Shown here: in pieces, positions 16,155 to 22,009 of the stretch
How positions within the stretch are numbered: position 1 is the first letter of the stretch
Layout of the letters: the number at the start of each line of letters is the position of its first letter
NCBI GenBank assembly: GCA_024688095.1
Contig: JAILEJ010000231.1
Location: 1-22,009 of the forward strand
DNA length: 22,009 bases
Source of the DNA: Butyrivibrio sp.
Lineage (GTDB): Bacteria > Bacillota > Clostridia > Lachnospirales > Lachnospiraceae
Direction of reading: 5' to 3'
The notes under the pieces: generated by a model
Databases searched by the model: none
Seen by the model: only the letters and a program-made list of their open reading frames with translations
Told to the model about the DNA's origin: nothing
Program-made: the position numbers and the translations under genes

Positions 16155-17624
16155 ATGCAGTTTATATCACTTACTTTTATTGTGTTCTTTGTAGCAGTAT
16201 GCCTGCTTTATTATGTATGTCCTCAGAAATTCAGGTATATCTGGCTTTTGTTTGCCAGCTATACTTTTTATTTGAGTATCAATGTTTATTATGTCCTGAT
16301 ACTTATTATATCAACTCTGTCTACATATATATGTGGGCGGATGATTTCTGGTAAAGAGAAGGTATCCGAGAAGCGGACTCCACTTATTATGTGTATTGTT
16401 TTTAATGTACTTATTTTGGGAGTGTTCAAGTATACAAATTTCTTTATTTCATCAGCATTTGGAGTTGCAGGTCTTTTTGGCTTTAATGGAGAATTTAATG
16501 CTCTGAATATTATTTTGCCTGTTGGAATATCTTTTTATATGTTTCAGGCTTTGGGATATATTATTGACGTATATAATGGAAAAATTGAAGCTGAAAAGAA
16601 TTTTGCCTTATATGCACTGTTTGTTTCCTTTTTCCCACAGATTATGTCCGGGCCTATAGAAAGAGCCGGGAATATGTTGCCTCAGTTTAAGAAAAGCGCA
16701 GGCTTTAAATACGAGAATATGAGAGATGGGCTTCTTCTTATGATGTGGGGATATTTCATGAAGATGGTACTTGCTGACAGAATGGCTGTTGTTGTAGCTA
16801 CCGTTTATGATTCATATGATAAGTATTATGGAACAGTAACACTTGTTGCTTCTATTTTATATACTTTTGAGATTTATTGTGACTTTGCTGGATATTCGAA
16901 CATTGCTATAGGAGCAGCAAAAGTAATGGGATATAATCTGATGCAGAATTTTGAAAGCCCATATCTTTCAGGATCAATTTCTGGATTTTGGAGAAGATGG
17001 CATGTATCTCTTTCAAGTTGGTTCAGAGATTATTTGTATATTCCACTAGGAGGAAACAGAAGAGGTACACCTCGCAAATACTTGAATACAATGATCGTAT
17101 TTGCTGTAAGCGGTTTATGGCACGGGGCAAACTGGACATTTGTAGTATGGGGACTGCTACATGGTTTTTATCAAATTATGGGTTCAGTTTTAATGCCACT
17201 TAGAAATAAAATTGTAAGTATATTAAAAATAGATAGAAAAGCCTTTTCACATAAGCTTATTAAGATAATATGCACATTTATGCTTGTTAATATTGCATGG
17301 GTATTTTTCAGGGCAGATACTTTCAAACAGGCATTTGATATGATAGGGCATATGTTTATTATGAAACCATGGGTTCTTTCTGATGGAACTTTATATAATC
17401 TAGGATTAGACAGACCTAATTTCTTATTGATGATAATGGGCCTTATTGTACTTATAGTGGTAGATATATGTAATACGAAGGATATTTATATAAGAGATAA
17501 AATAAAGAAACAGGGAATCTGGTTAAGATGGGGAATATATATTGCAGCTGTTCTGTTTATAATAACCTGTGGTGTCTGGGGGCCCGGATATGACAGTGCA
17601 AGTTTTATTTATTCACAGTTTTAA
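16155..17624 (+). CDS. MBOAT-family O-acyltransferase (AlgI/PatA/DltB-like)
   Basis: A 489-residue polytopic membrane protein of normal MBOAT length. It opens with MQFISLTFIVFF, like AlgI-type starts. It carries PVGISFYMFQALGYIIDVYNG (122-142), the conserved RRWHVSLSSWFRDYLYIPLGG (280-300, H283) and SGLWHGANWTF (319-329), with H323 the catalytic histidine. Such proteins take an acyl group, usually acetyl, from a cytoplasmic donor and pass it across the membrane for O-acylation of a surface polymer, with help from an SGNH partner. Exactly such a partner is encoded 18 bases downstream. AGGAG (16141-16145) lies nine bases before the ATG. It is the first gene after the structured gap, so probably the head of an operon. 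Confidence 0.92.
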   Translation: MQFISLTFIVFFVAVCLLYYVCPQKFRYIWLLFASYTFYLSINVYYVLILIISTLSTYICGRMISGKEKVSEKRTPLIMCIVFNVLILGVFKYTNFFISSAFGVAGLFGFNGEFNALNIILPVGISFYMFQALGYIIDVYNGKIEAEKNFALYALFVSFFPQIMSGPIERAGNMLPQFKKSAGFKYENMRDGLLLMMWGYFMKMVLADRMAVVVATVYDSYDKYYGTVTLVASILYTFEIYCDFAGYSNIAIGAAKVMGYNLMQNFESPYLSGSISGFWRRWHVSLSSWFRDYLYIPLGGNRRGTPRKYLNTMIVFAVSGLWHGANWTFVVWGLLHGFYQIMGSVLMPLRNKIVSILKIDRKAFSHKLIKIICTFMLVNIAWVFFRADTFKQAFDMIGHMFIMKPWVLSDGTLYNLGLDRPNFLLMIMGLIVLIVVDICNTKDIYIRDKIKKQGIWLRWGIYIAAVLFIITCGVWGPGYDSASFIYSQF

Positions 17625-17631
17625 CTATTCC

Positions 17632-17636
17632 GGAGG
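17632..17636 (+). promoter_or_regulatory. Strong ribosome binding site fixing a TTG start
   Basis: GGAGG six bases before TTG 17643. The next residues (KKNLKLILK, then a hydrophobic helix) look like a normal signal anchor, and no ATG is suitably placed, so TTG is the real start. Confidence 0.75.
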
Positions 17637-17642
17637 CAACAA

Positions 17643-19145
17643 TTGAAAAAGAATTTAAAGCTAATTTTAAAAACATTTATATTTTTAATACTATTATTAA
17701 TATGCTTTTTTGCTGTTGTAATTATTGTTGAGCGAAAAGAAAGTTACATAAAGAATAAGAACTTTTTTGAACAGGCAAAAGAAGACCATATTGATGTTTT
17801 GTTCCTTGGATCATCACACGTAATAAATGGAATCAATCCAGTTACATTATACAGAGATTATGGAATAACATCTTATAATCTTGGAGGACATGGAAGTGTG
17901 CTTCAGGCTACATATTGGGAGCTTATTGAGGCGCTTGATTATTGCAAACCTGATTATGTAGTTGTTGACAGTTATATGCTGGAAAAGAATTATCAGTACC
18001 TTGATGTTATGGAAGAAAATGCCGGTGAGGATGATATAAATACATCTGTAGAACAACTTCATTTAAATATGGACGCATTTCCACTCAATAAATTAAAGGT
18101 TGCTGCAATAAAAGATCTTATTCAGGATAAGGATATTCAAAATCAGTTTCTTTTTGACTTTATTGTATATCATGATAGATGGGAAGAACTTTCAAAAGAA
18201 GATTTTGGCGTTTTAAATAATAAAATAGATTTAAATACCCTTATGGGCGGAGAAATAAGATATGAAGTTGAAAATGAGCTTGAGGAGTATGTTCAGGCAG
18301 GTGAAGATGAAATACTTGCTGAACATACCGTTGGCTGTGAATATCTTATGAAGATAATTGATGAGTGCCAAAGAGATGGTATAGGGATTCTTGTTACAAC
18401 GCTTCCCTTCAAGGAAACATATGACGATCAGCTCGCGGCGCATACAGCTGCATCTATATCTGCAGATTACGGGGTTACATATTTTAATATGAATGACCTT
18501 GGAGTTATTGATGAAGAGGCTGATTTAAATGATCCTGGTCATCTAAATGTTACAGGTTCAGAGAAAACTACTGATTATATTGGACAGTGGCTTAGAAATA
18601 ATACAGATCTTGCAGATCATCGTGGAGATTCTGAATATTCTGATTGGGATAGCGCGGTAGAGTCTTATAATAGTGAGCTTTATGAGCAGATGAAGGGACA
18701 AAGTAATCTTGAGAGTTTTCTTAATGTTTTAAATCACGATAGTGTTAGCTGTGTTGTTTATGTTAATATGGGTTCTGATGCGTTTATAGATGAAGGTGTA
18801 AAGCATCTTATAAAAAATCTTTCAGGAACAGAACGTATTGATGAAGCTGCAGCTGCTGGAGGCTCATATATACTTATAAGGGATATTGCGTCAGGTAACA
18901 GATATGAGGCAGTAAATGGAGAGAGTCTTGAAAGTGTAAGTACTTCAATGGGGGAAGTTACTTATATTCCAATTGAAGAGAAGTTTAGACTATTTTATAG
19001 AGATGAAGATCCCGATACAAATTATCTGTATTCAGATGAACATTTATATTCTGATATCCAGATAATTACATATGATAACGAAAACGGAGAGATTCTTTCG
19101 CAGGTCTATTTTACCTCTGAGGGAGAAACTTATATTTCAGAATGA
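17643..19145 (+). CDS. Membrane-anchored SGNH-like acyltransferase partner of the MBOAT protein, with extra C-terminal domain
   Basis: 500 residues from a TTG start. An N-terminal membrane anchor (about 9-29) is followed by an extracytoplasmic SGNH-like domain. VLFLGSSHVINGI (52-64, likely nucleophile S58), YNLGGHGS (78-85), PDYVVVDSYM (103-112) and DLNDPGHLNVTG (294-305, D297 and H300) resemble AlgJ/AlgX/PatB/DltD-type proteins, which move an acyl group delivered by an MBOAT protein onto a glycan. The immediately preceding MBOAT gene supports this role. Residues about 333-500 form an additional domain without an assignment from me; its short beta-like segments (CVVYVNMGSDAF, GSYILIRD, IQIITYDNENGEIL) suggest a carbohydrate-binding or assembly module (inference). 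Confidence 0.83.
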   Translation: MKKNLKLILKTFIFLILLLICFFAVVIIVERKESYIKNKNFFEQAKEDHIDVLFLGSSHVINGINPVTLYRDYGITSYNLGGHGSVLQATYWELIEALDYCKPDYVVVDSYMLEKNYQYLDVMEENAGEDDINTSVEQLHLNMDAFPLNKLKVAAIKDLIQDKDIQNQFLFDFIVYHDRWEELSKEDFGVLNNKIDLNTLMGGEIRYEVENELEEYVQAGEDEILAEHTVGCEYLMKIIDECQRDGIGILVTTLPFKETYDDQLAAHTAASISADYGVTYFNMNDLGVIDEEADLNDPGHLNVTGSEKTTDYIGQWLRNNTDLADHRGDSEYSDWDSAVESYNSELYEQMKGQSNLESFLNVLNHDSVSCVVYVNMGSDAFIDEGVKHLIKNLSGTERIDEAAAAGGSYILIRDIASGNRYEAVNGESLESVSTSMGEVTYIPIEEKFRLFYRDEDPDTNYLYSDEHLYSDIQIITYDNENGEILSQVYFTSEGETYISE

Positions 19146-19157
19146 TAGGAGCATATT

Positions 19158-19772
19158 ATGGATAAAGTATGTATAGTAGGAATTGCCGGCGGTTCTGCAT
19201 CAGGTAAAACAACAATTGTTAATCTTATTAAGGAGTCTTTTGGCGATGATATAGTTGTTATAAGTCATGACTCTTTCTATAAGTCTCACAACGATCTTTC
19301 ATTCGATGAAAGAACAAGACTTAATTACGATCATCCTAGTTCGTTCGATACAGAGCTGATGATAGAGGATGTTAAAAAACTGAAAAATAATGAACCTGTA
19401 GATATTCCTGTTTATGATTATACAGTTCATAACAGATCTGACCAGACAATTCATATTGTACCAAAGAAGGTAATCATTATTGAAGGAATACTTATATTAG
19501 AGGAAGCCAGATTACGTGATCTTATGGATATCAAAGTGTTTGTTGAAACAGATGCTGATGAGAGACTTATGAGACGTATTCAGAGAGATATTTCAGAACG
19601 AGGAAGAAGCGTTGAGTCAGTGCTGTCACAGTACAGACAGACGGTTAAGCCTATGCATGAACAGTTTGTAGAGCCTTCAAAAAAATATGCAGATATTATT
19701 ATCCCACGTGGTGGAGAAAATAAGACTGGAATAAGCATTTTGAGAGAACATCTGAAATCTATGCTTGTATAA
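19158..19772 (+). CDS. udk: Uridine kinase
   Basis: A 204-residue protein of the expected length. The P-loop GGSASGKT spans 11-18, and VVISHDSFYKSHNDLSFDE (34-52), RLNYDHPSSFDTELM (54-68), PVYDYTVHNR (84-93) and VIIIEGILIL (104-113) are all typical of Udk. The reaction is ATP- or GTP-dependent phosphorylation of uridine (or cytidine) to UMP (or CMP) in the cytoplasm. AGGAG lies six bases before the ATG, and the gene starts 12 bases after the acyltransferase partner, so it appears part of that operon. Within a glycan locus it may replenish UMP for UDP-sugars, or it may be a housekeeping passenger. It is followed by a terminator-like hairpin. Confidence 0.93.
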   Translation: MDKVCIVGIAGGSASGKTTIVNLIKESFGDDIVVISHDSFYKSHNDLSFDERTRLNYDHPSSFDTELMIEDVKKLKNNEPVDIPVYDYTVHNRSDQTIHIVPKKVIIIEGILILEEARLRDLMDIKVFVETDADERLMRRIQRDISERGRSVESVLSQYRQTVKPMHEQFVEPSKKYADIIIPRGGENKTGISILREHLKSMLV

Positions 19773-19780
19773 TATTATTC

Positions 19781-19829
19781 AAAAAAAGGCTGTACCCTCT
19801 TGGGGACAGTGGGAGGAACCTTTTTTATG
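19781..19829 (+). promoter_or_regulatory. Terminator-like hairpin containing the RBS of the next gene
   Basis: The left side AAAAAAAGGCTGTACCC (19781-19797) faces GGGGACAG (19802-19809) and CCTTTTTT (19819-19826). The inner stem is 8 bp with one A-G mismatch and a TCTT loop. The outer stem AAAAAAGG/CCTTTTTT is 8 bp. Between the two right-hand arms sits the bulge TGGGAGGAA (19810-19818), which carries a strong Shine-Dalgarno sequence. ATG 19827 follows the T-tract directly. Without the bulge this would be a classic bidirectional terminator. As it stands it may slow readthrough from udk and couple structure to translation of the next gene. Confidence 0.6.
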
Positions 19830-20942
19830 ATAGTTTTATGGCTTTTTATTATACCGTTTCTAATGGGATTTTTGGGAACGGTTGTATTAGAGTCACCAAA
19901 AAGAACTGTTGGAATTACTTTTTTGACAGGATATCTTTTGATGTTCGGGGTTTTTGAACTGGTGGCAATACCATGTATGATAAATATTACATATAATGCT
20001 TTCGCATATTGTGTGCAATATTACAATATTGCATGTGCGGTTCTTTGTGGTTTGGGAGCGGTGTCTGCAATCTGGAAGGTCAGACGCAAGAGGAATATAA
20101 AGGATATTTTTTACACACTTTTTCCTGGAGATAACAGATCTGCTCCTGAGAACCTTTTGAATCCTCATATAAAGGTAATGAATATAAAATTACAATATTC
20201 AGGAGAAAGTATTTTTTATTGGATACTATTTTTTGGAATTGTTCTTTTTCAAATATATATGGCAATGACAAGAGCATCCTTTGATGGTGATGATGCATAT
20301 TATGTTGTAGAATCTCTGCTTGCTCAGCAGGCTGGTGTTATGAATACGATTCAGCCATATACAGGTATATCCACTTCGCTTGATATCAGACATGCACTTG
20401 CTGTTATTACTATGTGGATAGCCGCAATTGCAGAAAACTGTGAAATACATTCAACTATTTTTTCACATACTATAATTCCGGTTATTTTTTTACCGCTTGT
20501 ATATCTTGTATATATTGAGATAGGAAGAATTCTTTTCAGAAAAAATCAGCAGATGCTACCAATTTTTATGATAATAATGTCTCTTCTCCAAATGTATGGA
20601 AATGTTTCTATATATACTTCCGAGACATTTTTGATGATGAGAACCTGGCAGGGTAAGGCCATGGTGGCTAATTTTGTTTTGCCACTCATTGTATGGCTGT
20701 TTTTGTGGCTGTTTGAAAATAAGGCAACTGATAACGGACCATGGTTACTTTTGTTTTTGGTAAATATGACTGCTGGAATATGCAGCTCAATGGGAATACT
20801 TCTTGGTGGTGGCCTTATGGGATTGCTAACGCTTATGCTTTTGATATATACGAGGAAACTTAAGATAATTCCACTTGCCATATTTGCGATTATTCCAAGT
20901 ATTGTTTATCTCCTTTTATATCTTTCAATTTGGAGATTGTAA
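19827..20942 (+). CDS. Polytopic membrane protein, DUF6077-like, putative GT-C glycosyltransferase N-terminal part
   Basis: 371 residues from ATG 19827. I choose this over the in-frame TTG at 19800 because GGGAGGA (19811-19817) is nine bases before the ATG and the TTG would lie within a hairpin loop. There are about nine to ten membrane segments. SFDGDDAYYVVESLL (about 151-165), with a D-x-D-D acidic cluster after a helix, and PYTGISTSLDIRHA (about 181-194) recall DUF6077 proteins of Clostridia. The acidic loop fits the GT-C pattern. It ends within membrane sequence (LLYLSIWRL) and lacks the soluble C-terminal domain that other GT-C proteins in this window have. The next gene encodes helices plus such a domain, so the two may form one enzyme (inference). 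Confidence 0.65.
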   Translation: MIVLWLFIIPFLMGFLGTVVLESPKRTVGITFLTGYLLMFGVFELVAIPCMINITYNAFAYCVQYYNIACAVLCGLGAVSAIWKVRRKRNIKDIFYTLFPGDNRSAPENLLNPHIKVMNIKLQYSGESIFYWILFFGIVLFQIYMAMTRASFDGDDAYYVVESLLAQQAGVMNTIQPYTGISTSLDIRHALAVITMWIAAIAENCEIHSTIFSHTIIPVIFLPLVYLVYIEIGRILFRKNQQMLPIFMIIMSLLQMYGNVSIYTSETFLMMRTWQGKAMVANFVLPLIVWLFLWLFENKATDNGPWLLLFLVNMTAGICSSMGILLGGGLMGLLTLMLLIYTRKLKIIPLAIFAIIPSIVYLLLYLSIWRL

Positions 20943-21038
20943 AAATTGAAAATGAAGATGCAAGATATTGGTTATTGAGTATTTAGAAAAACAATAATTC
21001 GGTTTTTCACATTATTATCAAAAAAATGAGGTATTCTG

Positions 21039-21806
21039 ATGTACGGTATATTTATGGAATGCTGGGTAATGTTTAAATTATATGCCGGCAAAGGATTGAT
21101 AATGGGACTTTTTATAGCGTCTGTTATCTATCTTCTTATAAAAGAAAAAGAATTATATAAAAAGCTGGTAATAGTCATAGCTCCATTAATTATTCTTGCT
21201 GCATTTTTTATTCCGTTTACCAGAATTGTTTTTGTGGCATTGCTTGAAGATGGTTCAGATACTTATTACAGAATATTATGGACTATACCTATGGGTGTTA
21301 TTATTGCTTATGCAGGGTGCAGCTTTTTTGCAAGAAGAAAAAGAATCGGACTTATACTTATGTCTATTCTCGTAGTGGTATCGGGAAGCCTTGTATATAA
21401 TAATCAATATGTGACAAAGGCTGAAAATGCTTATCATATACCACAGTCGGTTATTGATGTGTGCGATGAAATCGTTCCTTATGATGATCATGACAGGGTA
21501 AGAGCGGTATTTCCATCAGAGATGGTTCATTTTGTAAGACAATATGACACGGATATTCTGATGCCATATGGGAGAGATATAATTTCATCTCAATGGAATT
21601 ATTACAATGCTGTTCATGAGGAAATGGAAAGAGAAGGTTATATTGATGTTGAAGCCCTTGTAGAAACTACAAGGCAGGCACAATGTAGTTATATTGTGGT
21701 ATCGGAGACGAGAACTCTTGAAGGTAGCTTTGAAGATGAAGGGCTTGAACTTATAAATATTGTTGATGGATATTTAATTTATTATGACCCTGAGGTCATA
21801 TATTAG
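21039..21806 (+). CDS. Membrane protein with four helices and a soluble C-terminal domain, possible partner of the preceding GT-C protein
   Basis: 255 residues. About four membrane segments lie between 15 and 130, including YYRILWTIPMGVIIAYAG (76-93). An outer domain of about 125 residues (131-255) follows, including IPQSVIDVCDEIVPYDDHDRV-like sequence and ending SYIVVSETRTLEG...GYLIYYDPEVIY. The outer part resembles the C-terminal extracytoplasmic domains of the large GT-C proteins in this window, but the catalytic N-terminal loop is absent. The start has GAGG seven bases before the ATG. The 96 bases upstream show no continuous frame with the preceding gene and no convincing promoter, so this is a separate gene, not an obvious frameshift. 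I do not recognise a named family. Confidence 0.62.
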   Translation: MYGIFMECWVMFKLYAGKGLIMGLFIASVIYLLIKEKELYKKLVIVIAPLIILAAFFIPFTRIVFVALLEDGSDTYYRILWTIPMGVIIAYAGCSFFARRKRIGLILMSILVVVSGSLVYNNQYVTKAENAYHIPQSVIDVCDEIVPYDDHDRVRAVFPSEMVHFVRQYDTDILMPYGRDIISSQWNYYNAVHEEMEREGYIDVEALVETTRQAQCSYIVVSETRTLEGSFEDEGLELINIVDGYLIYYDPEVIY

Positions 21807-21818
21807 TTAGGGGTTATT

Positions 21819-22009
21819 ATGCTGTTTAACTCATTTGGCTTTATTTTTGCATTTTTGCCACTTTTTGTTATCATATATTTTTTGATGACAAGGTTCCTGA
21901 AAAACAACAGGAAATTACAGATTATGATCCAAATATGGTGCATATGCGGAAGCATCTTTTTTATGGGAAGCTTTGGTATGTACCATCTTTTTGTGTTTGT
22001 GATCAGCGT
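21819..22009 (+). CDS. Second MBOAT-family O-acyltransferase, 5' part (cut by window end)
   Basis: The reading frame from ATG 21819 stays open to the window end (63 full codons). It begins MLFNSFGFIFAFLPLFVIIY, a very typical AlgI/DltB-type MBOAT N terminus, followed by KNNRKLQIMIQIWCICGSIFFMG as the second helix region. AGGGG (21809-21813) lies five bases before the ATG, and the gene starts 12 bases after the preceding stop, so it continues the operon. The catalytic histidine and conserved loops lie outside the window. A second MBOAT close to the first suggests two different O-acylations of the surface polymer. Confidence 0.8.
   Translation, partial: MLFNSFGFIFAFLPLFVIIYFLMTRFLKNNRKLQIMIQIWCICGSIFFMGSFGMYHLFVFVIS

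Noticed and set aside
16130..16354. Open frame starting at ATG 16130 upstream of the MBOAT start
   Set aside because: It lacks a ribosome binding site and its protein is the MBOAT sequence read in another frame; the MBOAT start has AGGAG and matches its family.
20943..21038. Frameshift or pseudogene joining the genes at 19827 and 21039
   Set aside because: The 96 bases contain stops in the relevant frames, no protein-like sequence continues through them, and the second gene has its own Shine-Dalgarno.

Overview
The window is an AT-rich stretch of a low-GC Gram-positive chromosome. AGGAG-type ribosome binding sites, TTG starts behind strong Shine-Dalgarno (SD) sequences, and protein types I associate with rumen and gut Lachnospiraceae (Butyrivibrio, Pseudobutyrivibrio or Roseburia relatives) suggest that family. 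This placement is inference; there is no rRNA or other phylogenetic marker here. I see no tRNA, CRISPR array, transposase or phage gene.

Nearly all genes fit one theme: building, exporting and decorating a cell-surface glycan. Left part (1-6879): the 3' end of a UDP-glucuronate 4-epimerase-like gene, then four multi-pass membrane proteins of GT-C glycosyltransferase type. The third of these lies on the minus strand, wedged between its plus-strand neighbours. Middle (6982-14572): a cassette of sugar 3,4-ketoisomerase, polyprenyl-phosphate glycosyltransferase (GT2) and PLP aminotransferase, pointing to a 3-amino-3,6-dideoxyhexose. Next come a radical SAM/SPASM enzyme with its own predicted promoter, a DUF6044-like GT-C protein paired with a second GT2, and a Wzx-type flippase. 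Right part (14578-22009): a minus-strand SGNH lipoprotein, a 335-base intergenic region with a palindromic MITE-like element, an MBOAT acyltransferase plus SGNH partner, uridine kinase, a DUF6077-like membrane protein followed by a smaller membrane protein that may be its other half, and the start of a second MBOAT.

Working model (inference): nucleotide sugars are made in the cytoplasm. Two GT2 enzymes load sugars onto undecaprenyl phosphate. Five to seven GT-C enzymes use such donors outside the membrane. The flippase exports a lipid-linked oligosaccharide, and the MBOAT/SGNH pair O-acylates the product. No Wzy polymerase, initiating phosphoglycosyltransferase or ligase is identifiable here.

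The items most worth a second look are the 172-bp four-hairpin element at 15898-16069; a terminator-like hairpin at 19781-19829 with the SD of the next gene inside it; departures from usual key residues in the ketoisomerase and its neighbouring GT2; the radical SAM enzyme; the possible two-gene GT-C protein; and the Ser/Thr/Ala-rich lipoprotein beside PMT-like transferases.
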